This document shows positions 30,422 through 38,552 of a stretch of 64,000 nt of DNA, one piece after another (within the stretch, counting starts at the first letter, position 1; each line of letters starts with the position of its first letter). Location: the NCBI RefSeq assembly GCF_038237375.1, contig NZ_CP151273.1, positions 2,852,001 to 2,916,000 on the forward strand. Reading direction: 5' to 3'. The position numbers and the translations under genes were made by a program. The DNA is from Alcaligenes sp. SDU_A2 (GTDB lineage Bacteria; Pseudomonadota; Gammaproteobacteria; Burkholderiales; Burkholderiaceae_B). The notes beneath the pieces were generated by a model. It saw only the letters and a list, made by a program, of their open reading frames with translations. It did no database searches and was not told the origin of the DNA.

Positions 30422-30756
30422 TTCAAATCACCGACATGAACGGGCGGCGTCATTACCTGCACCTAGACGCAATTGCCCGGGTCGCTCAGGCAGGCCCAAA
30501 CTGGCACGGGATACGGGCATACGTGAAGACATTTGACGGCAAAACAATTGAGGCGGCAGAAAGCGCGGATGAGATTCAGCAGGCCATCCAGCTGGCGCGC
30601 CGCCCGCCTCATACGAATCAAACCTCATTAATTGCACACATCACTGCATTCATCGCCAGCGATGCCCTGGCCATCTCGTACCAGAGCCTGGGCGAGTACC
30701 GCACTGCCCTGCTGCGGATGCTGCGCGAGGCACAGACCAACACGGAGGGCGCATGA
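30418..30756 (+). CDS. Hypothetical phage protein
   Basis: 112 residues. The N-terminal half is beta-rich (MIQITDMNGRRHYLHLDAIARVA) and the C-terminal half helical (SLIAHITAFIASDALAISYQSLGEYRTALL). The first 60 residues look like a small beta domain with an acidic helix. No family assigned. Confidence 0.55.
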   Translation: MIQITDMNGRRHYLHLDAIARVAQAGPNWHGIRAYVKTFDGKTIEAAESADEIQQAIQLARRPPHTNQTSLIAHITAFIASDALAISYQSLGEYRTALLRMLREAQTNTEGA

Positions 30757-30839
30757 GCATTTCACCCGAGGCTGCAGAGGCTGGCCGCAAAACACTTTGG
30801 GAGCTGTTCCTCAAGTGGGTGGACAGTCTCCCCATTTAA
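30753..30839 (+). CDS. 28-residue peptide
   Basis: An ATG overlapping the preceding stop encodes MSISPEAAEAGRKTLWELFL and eight further residues. The amphipathic helix and coupled start support translation, but nothing is known of its role. Confidence 0.4.
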   Translation: MSISPEAAEAGRKTLWELFLKWVDSLPI

Positions 30840-30858
30840 TTCTGATCAGGAAAAAGAC

Positions 30859-31074
30859 ATGAACTACAGCTGTGAGAAACACAGTGAAGCCCAAGTGCAT
30901 CGCGGTCGCACCTGCGTGGCGTGCGAAATCGAGAATCTGCAACAGCAAGTCACTCGCGCTCAATTCCCAGCAACTCGGATGTGGAATTGGATGAACAACC
31001 CGGAAAACGCTAAAGACCTCACGGGCGAGCAGCTACGGCAGCGATTCTTGCGGGAGTTCCGGCAAGCCACATGA
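30859..31074 (+). CDS. Hypothetical phage protein
   Basis: 71 residues, with AGGA upstream of the ATG. CEKHSEAQVHRGRTCVACEIENL carries a Cys/His pattern (C..H..H..C..C) that could bind zinc; the rest is helical. Overlaps the next small frame (ATGA). Confidence 0.55.
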   Translation: MNYSCEKHSEAQVHRGRTCVACEIENLQQQVTRAQFPATRMWNWMNNPENAKDLTGEQLRQRFLREFRQAT

Positions 31075-31151
31075 CGCAGGATCGAATTTTGGAAATGTTG
31101 GCCAGAACGGCCGAGGATTGGAATCTACCCGCCCCCGTGGCGGGTTTTTGA
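31071..31151 (+). CDS. 26-residue peptide frame
   Basis: It starts at an ATG overlapping the preceding stop: MTQDRILEMLARTAEDWNLP and six further residues. Its last codons coincide with the stem CCCGCC/GGCGGG followed by TTTTT (about 31128-31149), a possible terminator or attenuator before the DUF4224/integrase pair. Confidence 0.35.
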   Translation: MTQDRILEMLARTAEDWNLPAPVAGF

Positions 31152-31162
31152 TGGGAGGAGCC

Positions 31163-31387
31163 ATGGCAAATGGTCTATACCTCACCCCCGATGAGCTGCG
31201 GCTATTGACGGGGTACATTACTCGCCCCGCCATGATTCGGTGGCTGGAGCGCAACGACTGGCCGTTTGTCATTGGCGGCACAGACAGATGGCCGCGGGTG
31301 CTGCGCGAGTTCCACGACCGACGCATGCTGGGCATGCCCACACAAAACAAGCGCGCCGCCGCCGAGCCGGCCTGGAGTGTTTCATGA
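31163..31387 (+). CDS. DUF4224 protein, candidate excisionase
   Basis: 74 residues from ATG 31163 behind AGGAG. YLTPDELRLLTGYITRPAMIRWLERNDWPFVIGGTDRWPRVLRE matches DUF4224, a short winged-helix-like family nearly always encoded just before phage integrases. It is the likely recombination directionality factor. Its stop overlaps the integrase ATG. Confidence 0.8.
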   Translation: MANGLYLTPDELRLLTGYITRPAMIRWLERNDWPFVIGGTDRWPRVLREFHDRRMLGMPTQNKRAAAEPAWSVS

Positions 31388-32418
31388 TTGCATCGCGGAA
31401 AAAGAATCGTCACCTGGGGCTACTGCCCAGGATGGACGCACGTAAGCGCAAGGGCGGCGGGTACACGTATCGGTACCTGACCTACGACAGGCGCTACATC
31501 AACCTGGGACACGACAGGGCCGAGGCCATCAAGCGCGTGCTGGAGATGGAACAGCGGGCGCCTGACACGGGGACGGTGACAGAGCTGCTGCGGGAATATT
31601 TCCGTAGCAGCAATTTCAAGAACGATATTTCCCCTCGAACCCAGCAGGATTACCTGGGCTACAGCAAGCAAATCCTGCGTGTGTTTGGGCAGATGCAGGC
31701 CAGCGACATCTTGCCGCCACACATCGCCCGCTACCTGCGCATTGAGCGGGCCAGCGCCCCCTCCCAGGCGAACAAGGAAGTTGCAATGCTGTCTTCTGCG
31801 TTTCAGTTTGGGATCGAAGCCGGGATCGCAATCAAGAACCCATGCCGAGAAGTGCGCAAGAACAAGGAGCGCCCCCGCACACGATGCCCGTCGTGGGAAG
31901 AAATCGAATCGTTCTGCCTGACAGCCAAGGCAAAAGGGCCGTCATCGCATGTGATCGGCCTGATGGCAAAATTCATAGCACTGACTGGCCGCAGGCGGGC
32001 CGAGTTCATCAATATGAAAAAAGCGGATTTGACGCCAGACGGAATCCGCGTGACGTACGCGAAGGGACGCGTCGACGACCCTGAAAAACGGGGCCTGATC
32101 GAATGGACTGATTCCCTAAGGGCGATACTCACAGAGCTGAAAGCCATCGAGCGTCCAGGCGCGATCAGCTCTGTGTATCTCTGGACCAACAGGTCGGGTA
32201 AACCCTATACAGAACAAGGATTCAAGGCGATGTGGGCAAAGATCATGGCGGACTGGGCCAAGGATGGGCAGGACCGTTTCACGTTCCACGATCTGCGGGC
32301 CTACTACGTAACGAGAATGGTGGAGCGCAACCAGAATCCAGAGACCCACTCCAACCCAGCGACCACCCGCAAAGTCTACGACCGCCGGCGCGTGGTTCGC
32401 ATCAAAACCAGCGCTTAA
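31384..32418 (+). CDS. int: Phage tyrosine integrase
   Basis: 344 residues from ATG 31384. A short N-terminal arm-binding region and a SAM-like core-binding domain (NDISPRTQQDYLGYSKQILRVFG) are followed by the catalytic domain. That domain has TGRRRAEF (catalytic Arg near 200), FHDLRAYYVT (H-x-x-R near 301) and KVYDRRR (nucleophile Tyr near 331). It inserts the prophage at the tRNA-His gene whose 3' part lies 100 bp downstream. Confidence 0.95.
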   Translation: MIASRKKNRHLGLLPRMDARKRKGGGYTYRYLTYDRRYINLGHDRAEAIKRVLEMEQRAPDTGTVTELLREYFRSSNFKNDISPRTQQDYLGYSKQILRVFGQMQASDILPPHIARYLRIERASAPSQANKEVAMLSSAFQFGIEAGIAIKNPCREVRKNKERPRTRCPSWEEIESFCLTAKAKGPSSHVIGLMAKFIALTGRRRAEFINMKKADLTPDGIRVTYAKGRVDDPEKRGLIEWTDSLRAILTELKAIERPGAISSVYLWTNRSGKPYTEQGFKAMWAKIMADWAKDGQDRFTFHDLRAYYVTRMVERNQNPETHSNPATTRKVYDRRRVVRIKTSA

Positions 32419-32488
32419 AACGTGGTGACCGCCCTCTTGAAACCCGCATGGGATCTCAGTGCGCCGAGCGGCCCATGTCACCACGTTT
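32418..32488. repeat. Inverted and direct repeats between integrase and attR
   Basis: AAACGTGGTGAC (32418-32429) and GTCACCACGTTT (32477-32488) are perfect 12-bp inverted repeats spanning the integrase stop. AACCCGCATG also occurs twice, near 32441 and 32498. They may be arm-type integrase or excisionase sites, or a transcription terminator without a T-run. Confidence 0.5.
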
Positions 32489-32519
32489 CTTCTGTAACCC
32501 GCATGAATCCTAGAATGTG

Positions 32520-32571
32520 AACCGGATTGTGATTCCGGTTGTCGTGGGTTCGAGCCCCATCGGTCACCCCA
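32520..32571 (+). other. attR: 3' part of tRNA-His gene
   Basis: The anticodon stem-loop CCGGA-TTGTGAT-TCCGG (anticodon GTG at 32529-32531) is followed by the variable region, T-arm (GTTCGAGC loop) and a 3' acceptor ending CACCCCA. The 5' half of a tRNA (D-arm) is absent. So this is the duplicated 3' end left by integration into tRNA-His, with the intact gene expected at the other prophage end. Confidence 0.85.
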
Positions 32572-32657
32572 AAATTTCTCTTTCAGTCTACAAGAAAACC
32601 CGCCGAAAAAAATCCCGGGAACATTTCAGCTTGTAGCCTAACGAAAAAGACGAACTC

Positions 32658-32682
32658 AGCCCATCACCCGATGGGCTTTTTT
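32658..32682 (+). terminator. Rho-independent terminator downstream of attR
   Basis: AGCCCAT/ATGGGCT stem with CACCCG loop then TTTTTT; presumably the original terminator of the host tRNA-His gene. The remaining 32571-32803 gap shows no gene. Confidence 0.85.
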
Positions 32683-32803
32683 GCGTTTCAAGCATCCGTT
32701 TTACTGCTGCACCACCCCCACGCCAGCCGCTTTGTTACGAAAACTGGCACAATCCCGCACTTTCTTATACCCTAGTCTGTCCCGATTTCCTGGAGGCACA
32801 CGA

Positions 32804-33061
32804 ATGGAATGCGCTTCTCTCCAATGGGAGCAGGCACCGGCCGGCTGGGACTGGCTGGCCCAGGACGCCGATGGTCAATGGTATTGGTATGGCGTTGAGC
32901 CGTCACCGGGCATAGGCGGCGGGGTTTGGCGCGCGCCCTCGCGCCTGCAGAAACTCGCCGGCCCAGGCTCGGCCAACCCGGCCTGGATACAGGCCCTGTA
33001 TCAACGCCCCGCCTTGCCCTTGCCGACCAGCGACAGCGAGGCCACATGCAGGAGCACGTAA
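32804..33061 (+). CDS. Hypothetical host protein
   Basis: 85 residues from ATG 32804, GGAGG nine bases upstream. Trp/Tyr-rich N-terminus (WEQAPAGWDWLAQDADGQWYWYG) then a GGVWRAPSRLQKLAG segment. It overlaps the start of the cardiolipin synthase gene by 16 bases, so the two form an operon. No family recognised. Confidence 0.65.
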   Translation: MECASLQWEQAPAGWDWLAQDADGQWYWYGVEPSPGIGGGVWRAPSRLQKLAGPGSANPAWIQALYQRPALPLPTSDSEATCRST

Positions 33062-34515
33062 TCCAGTTGCGTGCCCTGCTGCAGGACTACTGGCCCCATA
33101 TCGCCCTGGTTCTGAGCATTGTGGTGGGCGCATCGGCCGCCATCCACGCAGCCATGACCAAGAACGATGTGCGCGCTGCCATCAGTTGGGTGGGCGTCAT
33201 CATCATGTCCCCCTTGCTGGGACCTTTTCTATACCTGATCGCCGGCATCAACCGCGTGCGCAAGCAAAACCTGCTCGATCACGGCACCGATGCCTTTCGC
33301 GAACAGGTTTCGTACACCTATCCGCCGGTCTCGGATGTCGGCCCATTGGCGGGCGCGCAATTTCGCTCCCTGCAAATATTGGGCGACCGAATCAGCCGCA
33401 GCCAATTGCGCAGCGGCAATAATGTGCAGGTGCTCGACGGCGGCGACCAGACCTATCCGGCCATGCTGCAAGCCATACATGAAGCACGCAGCACCATTGC
33501 CCTGCAAAGCTATATTTTCGACAGTGATCGGCTGGGTGAGCAGTTTGTGCAGGCTTTGGCGCAAGCCCATGCGCGCGGCGTACAGATACGCGTGCTAGTC
33601 GATGCCATCGGTGCCAAGTACTCCCGCATTCCGATTGTGCGCCTGCTGCGACGCCAGGGAATACGCTGCGCCCTGTTCATGACCAACCCGCTGGGCTTCA
33701 TGCGCATGCCTTATGCCAATCTGCGCAGCCACCGCAAACTGCTGATCATCGATGGAGCCATTGGCTTTACGGGCGGCATGAATCTGCGCGAAAGCTTTAT
33801 GGCCCGCTATTCGGACGGCCAGCCGACGCGCGACACGCATTTCCGGCTGGAAGGTCCTGCCGTAGTGCAATTGGCGGCCTCGTTCGCCCACGACTGGCAA
33901 TTCACCACCCGGGAAGTGCTGCCTCATTCCCTATGGTGCGCCGATAACTGGAACCCACCCAAACCTCACGTACCGGCCCGTTGCATCTGCTCCGGCCCCG
34001 ACCGTTTCATGGCCAGCACGCACCACATGCTGCTGGGGGCCTTTGCCGTGGCGCAGCGGCACATACGCATTCAGTCGCCCTATTTCCTGCCCGATCAAAT
34101 CCTGCTGGGTGCGCTGAACACCGCCGCGCGCCGGGGCATCCAGGTCGATATCGTCATCCCCGGACAGAACAACCTGAAACTGGTGAACTATGCCATGACG
34201 GCACAACTGGATCAGGTTCTGCGCGCCGGCTGCCGCGTCTGGCGCGCCAGCGGCCCATTCAACCACTCCAAGCTCATCACCATCGACGGGGCCTGGTCGT
34301 ACGTCGGTTCCTCTAATATGGACCCGCGCAGCCTGCGGCTGAACTTCGAGCTGGATGTGGAAATATACAGTCGAGATACGGCCCGCCAAATCCAGAATAT
34401 CATCGACAAGGAAATCGAGGATGCGCAAGCCGTCAGCCTGGAATCCCTGGCCGCCATTGCCTTTGGCAAGCGCCTACGCAACCGCTTGATCTGGCTGGCC
34501 AGCCCCTACCTGTAA
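33046..34515 (+). CDS. cls: Cardiolipin synthase
   Basis: 489 residues. Two N-terminal membrane segments (about 15-40 and 47-70) precede a phospholipase D-type domain with two HKD motifs: HRKLLIIDGAIGFTGGMN near residue 228 and NHSKLITIDGAWSYVGSSNMD near 405. It joins two phosphatidylglycerol molecules into cardiolipin and glycerol at the inner membrane. ATG 33046 is within the end of the upstream gene, so translation is coupled. Confidence 0.93.
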   Translation: MQEHVIQLRALLQDYWPHIALVLSIVVGASAAIHAAMTKNDVRAAISWVGVIIMSPLLGPFLYLIAGINRVRKQNLLDHGTDAFREQVSYTYPPVSDVGPLAGAQFRSLQILGDRISRSQLRSGNNVQVLDGGDQTYPAMLQAIHEARSTIALQSYIFDSDRLGEQFVQALAQAHARGVQIRVLVDAIGAKYSRIPIVRLLRRQGIRCALFMTNPLGFMRMPYANLRSHRKLLIIDGAIGFTGGMNLRESFMARYSDGQPTRDTHFRLEGPAVVQLAASFAHDWQFTTREVLPHSLWCADNWNPPKPHVPARCICSGPDRFMASTHHMLLGAFAVAQRHIRIQSPYFLPDQILLGALNTAARRGIQVDIVIPGQNNLKLVNYAMTAQLDQVLRAGCRVWRASGPFNHSKLITIDGAWSYVGSSNMDPRSLRLNFELDVEIYSRDTARQIQNIIDKEIEDAQAVSLESLAAIAFGKRLRNRLIWLASPYL

Positions 34516-34675
34516 TTCAAGCCTCCCGTGGACCATCGCAGCCGGCATGACGCCAAAGCCCGCACAGTCCCATGCAGATTCCGGTACTTGCGCAGTTGGC
34601 GCTTTATAATCAATGCATAAAACAGGCCTGACAAGGCAGGCGATCCGTCCGACTTCAGCCGCCCATACAAAAACA

Positions 34676-35620
34676 ATGTCCGATCCTTCCCATTCCGACC
34701 TGGCCCTTTGGGCCGCCCACCATCTTGAAAATCGCCCTCCACGCGCCAAATCTCTGGTCATGACCTTGTTTGGCGATGTCATACGCCCACACGGCGGCAA
34801 GCTGTGGCTGGGCAGCCTGATCCAGTTGTTGGCCCCATTCGGCATCAGCGACCGCCTGGTGCGCACCAGTGTCTACAGGCTGGCCGAGGAAGGCTGGCTT
34901 AGCGCCCAGCGCGAAGGCCGGCGCAGCCAGTACACGCTGCGCCCGGAAGCCAGCCAGCGATTCGAGCACGCCTACCAGCGCATCTACACGCCTACTTATC
35001 TGGCCTGGAACGGAAAGTGGACCTTGGTCTTTAGCTTGCCCGGCTTGATGATGAACTCCAAACAGCGCGCCGACCTGCGCAAAGAACTGCTCTGGGAAGG
35101 CTTCTGCGCCCTCTCGCCCACGGCTTTTCTGCACCCCAATCCAGACCACACCATTCTGGACTACATCCTACAAGCCACCCAGGCACGCGGCCAAGTCTAC
35201 GTCGCCCAACTGGAGCCATCCGATTTACCTCAGACCCGGCCACTGGCGCAACTGATAGAAGAAAGCTGGGACCTGGCTCACGTGGCCAAAGGCTATGGGG
35301 AGTTCATCCAGCGTTTCATGCCCGTACGCGACATGCTACAGACGGGCCAACCCTACAGCGCGGAACAGGCTTTTGCCGTACGAACCTTGCTGATCCACGA
35401 ATTTCGCCGCATCCAGCTGCACGATCCGCAACTGCCCATCGAACTGCTGCCAGCTGGCTGGGCTGGCAAACAAGCCTACGAACTATGCCGGACCATCTAC
35501 CGCCTGGTTAGCGTCAAAGCCGAGCAGTACATTCTGCACACGCTGCGCGCCGAAGACGAACATGCTCCCGAGGCCGCTCCCTACTTCTACGAACGCTTCG
35601 ACGGTCTGCCCCAGGCATAA
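34676..35620 (+). CDS. paaX: PaaX-family transcriptional repressor
   Basis: 314 residues from ATG 34676. The N-terminal winged helix (MTLFGDVIRPHGGKLWLGSLIQLLAPFGISDRLVRTSVYRLAEEGWL) and the following GRRSQYTLRPEASQRFEHAYQRIY are diagnostic of PaaX. A ferredoxin-like central domain and a C-terminal helical domain complete it. PaaX represses phenylacetate catabolism genes and is released by phenylacetyl-CoA. No paa genes are in the window, so its targets lie elsewhere or it is a divergent paralogue. The fused indolepyruvate oxidoreductase at 58.2 kb is a thematically related aromatic pathway gene. Confidence 0.88.
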   Translation: MSDPSHSDLALWAAHHLENRPPRAKSLVMTLFGDVIRPHGGKLWLGSLIQLLAPFGISDRLVRTSVYRLAEEGWLSAQREGRRSQYTLRPEASQRFEHAYQRIYTPTYLAWNGKWTLVFSLPGLMMNSKQRADLRKELLWEGFCALSPTAFLHPNPDHTILDYILQATQARGQVYVAQLEPSDLPQTRPLAQLIEESWDLAHVAKGYGEFIQRFMPVRDMLQTGQPYSAEQAFAVRTLLIHEFRRIQLHDPQLPIELLPAGWAGKQAYELCRTIYRLVSVKAEQYILHTLRAEDEHAPEAAPYFYERFDGLPQA

Positions 35621-35668
35621 GCTCGTCTGGCCATGGCTGACGCTTGGCTAGACCGAGGCATACCGACG

Positions 35669-35702
35669 CAAAAAAGCCGGCGAGACGGGTAGCCACGCCG
35701 GC
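35669..35702 (-). terminator. Terminator of the actP operon
   Basis: Minus-strand stem GCCGGCG/CGCCGGC followed by TTTTTT, 75 bases after the actP stop. Confidence 0.85.
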
Positions 35703-35776
35703 ACAAATCCGCACCGCCCGGTAAGGCAGCTCGGAACGCAGAGGAGAGCACCCAAGGGTGCCCTCCAGGGAACAGA

Positions 35777-37495
35777 TCAATGCGACGAAGCGGACGCAGC
35801 ACCGATACCGGTTTCGGAACGCACCGACTGGGCGGCAAAACCGTCGCGGTCCAGTTGAGCGCGCGGGCTGTTATCCAGCACCGAGAACAACCAGATAGCC
35901 ACGAACGCCAAGGGCATGGAGAACAGCGCAGGCGAAGCGTAAGGGAATGGAGCCGAGCCGACTGGATTACCAAACGTGGCCTCCCAGACCGACGGCGACA
36001 GCAAGGTCAGGACCAGAGCCGTGAACAAGCCCAGGAACCCGCCGATGGTTGCGCCACGCGTCGTGCACCCCTTCCACAAAATGGACAGGAACAAGACCGG
36101 GAAGTTGGCAGAAGCAGCGATCGCGAAAGCCAGCGACACCATGAAGGCGATATTTTGCTTCTCGAAGATAATGCCCAGCAACACGGCGATCACGCCCAGC
36201 ATCAGCGTCGTGACACGCGAAACGCGCAGCACTTCCTCGTTGGTCGCATCGCCCTTTTTGATCAGCGTGGAGTACAGGTCATGCGACACGGCAGAAGTAC
36301 CCGACAGCGTCAGACCCGCCACCACCGCCAGAATGGTTGCAAAAGCCACAGCCGACATAAAGCCCAGGAAGATGTCGCCACCCACAGCGTCAGCCAGATG
36401 GACGGCCGCCATATTAGTGCCGCCGATCAACACGCCCGCGCTATCCAGGAACTTGGGATTGGTGGAGACCAGAACGATAGCGCCAAAGCCGATAATGAAG
36501 GTCAGAATGTAGAAATAGCCGATCCAGGTCGTGGCCCAGAACACGGATTTACGCGCTTCCTTCGCATCGGGCACGGTAAAGAATCGCATCAGAATGTGGG
36601 GCAGGCCGGCAGTACCGAACATCAGGGCCATGCCAAAGGAGATGGCGCTGATGGGGTCTTTGATGAAGTTGCCCGGTCCCATGATGGCCTGACCGATCGC
36701 GGACGCCTCGACGGCATCCTTGCCCGCAGCCAAAGCGCCATCGGTCTTGACCTGCACGGCGGCGGAAAACAGTTTTTCCGGCGAAAAGCCATACTGTGCC
36801 AACACCATCAAAGCCATGAACGAAGCACCGGACAGCAGCAGACCAGCCTTGATGATCTGCACCCAGGTCGTGGCCGTCATGCCACCAAACAGCACATAGA
36901 CCATCATCAGGACACCGACCAGCACCACGGCCATCCAGTATTCCAGCCCGAACAGCAGCTTGATCAACTGACCCGCACCGACCATCTGCGCGATCAGGTA
37001 AAAGAGCACCACCACCAACGTGCCCGATGCGGCAAAGGCACGGATCGGCCCCTGGCGGAAACGATACGCCGCCACGTCGGCAAAGGTGAACTTGCCCAGA
37101 TTGCGCAGCTTTTCGGCCAGCAAGAACGTAATAATGGGCCAGCCCACCAGAAAACCGATAGAGTAGATCAGACCGTCGTAGCCATTGATCATGACCGCGG
37201 CGGAAATCCCCAGGAACGAGGCCGCCGACATATAGTCGCCGGCAATCGCCAGCCCGTTCTGAAAGCCTGTAATGCCGCCGCCAGCCGTATAGAAGTCGGA
37301 CACCGATTTAGTGCGGGCGGCCGCCCACTTGGTGATCCACAAGGTGGCCAGCACAAAAACACCGAACATGCCGATGGCCGTCCAGTTTGTCGCCTGTTTT
37401 TTCAGCTCGCCCAGATCGCCGCCAGCCGCCATCAAGGCAGGGCTGGCCAGGAGCAAGCCAAGAACCAGGCCCGAACGCAGAAGGGAATGCTTCAT
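35777..37495 (-). CDS. actP: Cation/acetate symporter
   Basis: 572 residues. A signal-like N-terminus is followed by about 13 transmembrane helices of the sodium/solute symporter family. Typical ActP segments include [31 protein letters not shown] and [12 protein letters not shown]. It imports acetate and short carboxylates. It follows the DUF485 gene with a four-base overlap, the standard yjcH-actP pair; acs is not in view. Confidence 0.93.
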   Translation of the reverse strand: MKHSLLRSGLVLGLLLASPALMAAGGDLGELKKQATNWTAIGMFGVFVLATLWITKWAAARTKSVSDFYTAGGGITGFQNGLAIAGDYMSAASFLGISAAVMINGYDGLIYSIGFLVGWPIITFLLAEKLRNLGKFTFADVAAYRFRQGPIRAFAASGTLVVVLFYLIAQMVGAGQLIKLLFGLEYWMAVVLVGVLMMVYVLFGGMTATTWVQIIKAGLLLSGASFMALMVLAQYGFSPEKLFSAAVQVKTDGALAAGKDAVEASAIGQAIMGPGNFIKDPISAISFGMALMFGTAGLPHILMRFFTVPDAKEARKSVFWATTWIGYFYILTFIIGFGAIVLVSTNPKFLDSAGVLIGGTNMAAVHLADAVGGDIFLGFMSAVAFATILAVVAGLTLSGTSAVSHDLYSTLIKKGDATNEEVLRVSRVTTLMLGVIAVLLGIIFEKQNIAFMVSLAFAIAASANFPVLFLSILWKGCTTRGATIGGFLGLFTALVLTLLSPSVWEATFGNPVGSAPFPYASPALFSMPLAFVAIWLFSVLDNSPRAQLDRDGFAAQSVRSETGIGAASASSH

Positions 37496-37800
37496 TTACG
37501 CACCTCCTCGAGCACTTCGCGGGCCATGGCGTCGAACTTGGTGTTGGCGCGCCATACATAAATGCCGGTAATGACCACGGCCAGCACGATGACCCCAAAA
37601 CCCACGGGGATGCCGACGGTCATGACACCTTCGCCCAGGCGTTTTGCAAACAATTCCTTGTCGAACGCAATAATGCCGATATAGCTGTAATACGCCGCCA
37701 ACATGATGATGGTCAGAATCCAACCCAGGCGCAGCCGGGTTTTGACCAGATTCTGATAACGGGGATTGGCCGTGATCCGGCCTACAAGAGGATCCTGCAT
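37492..37800 (-). CDS. yjcH: DUF485 membrane protein (YjcH)
   Basis: 102 residues with two transmembrane helices ([45 protein letters not shown]) and the DUF485 N-terminal [11 protein letters not shown]. It accompanies acetate symporters and is probably an accessory subunit. Its stop overlaps the actP start (ATGA). The 190-base gap upstream contains the operon promoter region and the left edge of the island. Confidence 0.9.
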   Translation of the reverse strand: MQDPLVGRITANPRYQNLVKTRLRLGWILTIIMLAAYYSYIGIIAFDKELFAKRLGEGVMTVGIPVGFGVIVLAVVITGIYVWRANTKFDAMAREVLEEVRK

Positions 37801-37989
37801 GTTTTGTCTCCGTATTTTCTGACCGCCTGATGAATCGGCGGATCTTATAAGCCGGGCCAGCCCCCCAAGCAGGAGCAGGAACGGTGCTGTGAAGACGCCT
37901 GTCGACGTCTATGCGGTGAACATTAGACGGCGACACTTACACCATGCTTACTGGTAGGACAGGATCAGGGTAACTGCGGAGAACGGCGC

Positions 37990-38124
37990 GTGGCGCTGGC
38001 GCACCTCGACGCTGAAACGTCGAACCGCAATGAGGCCATTCTAGAGGAACTTGCAAACTGGAACACTGAACTCAAGCGCCTGAACTCCCCCGCGCTGCAA
38101 CCGGGTAAGGAGGTCAAGCCATGA
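37990..38124 (+). CDS. Short frame before mobC, possible truncated gene
   Basis: A 44-codon frame from GTG 37990 (VALAHLDAETSNRNEAIL, then ELKRLNSPALQPGKEVKP) overlaps the mobC ATG by four bases with AAGGAGG inside it. The frame stays open upstream to about 37925 without a good start. It looks like the 3' end of a larger mobilization-operon gene whose 5' part was lost at the island edge. No family recognised. Confidence 0.4.
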   Translation: MALAHLDAETSNRNEAILEELANWNTELKRLNSPALQPGKEVKP

Positions 38125-38552
38125 GCCTCGACCGCCCACCCATTACCGGGGAATTCCAGAAGGCCAGCACACCGACACCGCCACCTCAAGGGGACAAGCC
38201 CGCGCCGCCCTTCTCACTACGCCTGAGCACTGTAGAGCGGGCTGAACTGATCCGCCGCGCAGGCAGCAAGCCGCTCGGGGTCTATATCCGGGCGCAACTG
38301 CTCGGAAACGTGACAACCCCGCGCCGCACCCGTCGCCAGCCCGGAGCTGATCAACAAGCCCTTGCCAGGCTGCTGGCCGAACTGGGGCACTCAAAACTTT
38401 CCAGCAACCTCAACCAGTTGGCCAAGGCCGCGAACACGGGTTCGCTGCTCGTGACCATGGAGACGGAGCAAGCGCTTATCGAAGCCTGCGAGGATGTCCG
38501 CCGTATGCGCCATGCCCTGCTGACCGCGCTGGGCTTGAGGTGCGAACCATGA
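38121..38552 (+). CDS. mobC: Relaxosome protein MobC
   Basis: 143 residues. The N-terminal FSLRLSTVERAELIRRAGSKPLGVYIRAQLL is a ribbon-helix-helix-like domain. The C-terminal LARLLAELGHSKLSSNLNQLAKAANTGSLL...LIEACEDVRRMRHALLTALG is the MobC signature. MobC binds oriT and helps strand separation for the relaxase. It overlaps mobA by four bases. Confidence 0.88.
   Translation: MSLDRPPITGEFQKASTPTPPPQGDKPAPPFSLRLSTVERAELIRRAGSKPLGVYIRAQLLGNVTTPRRTRRQPGADQQALARLLAELGHSKLSSNLNQLAKAANTGSLLVTMETEQALIEACEDVRRMRHALLTALGLRCEP

Larger units (their letters stand above)
1..32571. mobile_element. Temperate siphovirus-like prophage, right part
   Basis: Contiguous phage genes run from the window edge to a tRNA-His 3' fragment. 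Late head, neck and tail genes are on the minus strand, a cI/cro switch lies near 16.3 kb, and a plus-strand early and recombination operon ends in a tyrosine integrase. Lysis, tape-measure and tail-tip genes are not seen and must lie left of the window, together with attL and the intact tRNA-His. Portal type (DUF4055), MuF, a separate scaffold and a tail tube with a tail terminator indicate a long non-contractile tail. All module types expected in this part are intact, so the prophage looks inducible. Confidence 0.93.

Noticed and set aside
32424-32570. Possible full tRNA-His with an intron, starting at GGTGACCG
   Set aside because: No D-arm or 5' half of a tRNA is visible after the match; the acceptor-like octamer belongs to an inverted repeat.
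35780-37561. Very long plus-strand reading frame opposite actP
   Set aside because: His/Gln/Arg-rich antisense shadow of a well-defined membrane transporter; no ribosome binding site.
37900-38000. GGCGCG-TGG near 37985 as a duplicate of the tRNA-Arg 3' end (GGCGCGGGTGG)
   Set aside because: Only a 6-bp exact match with a two-base gap in GC-rich DNA; not enough to call an attachment repeat.
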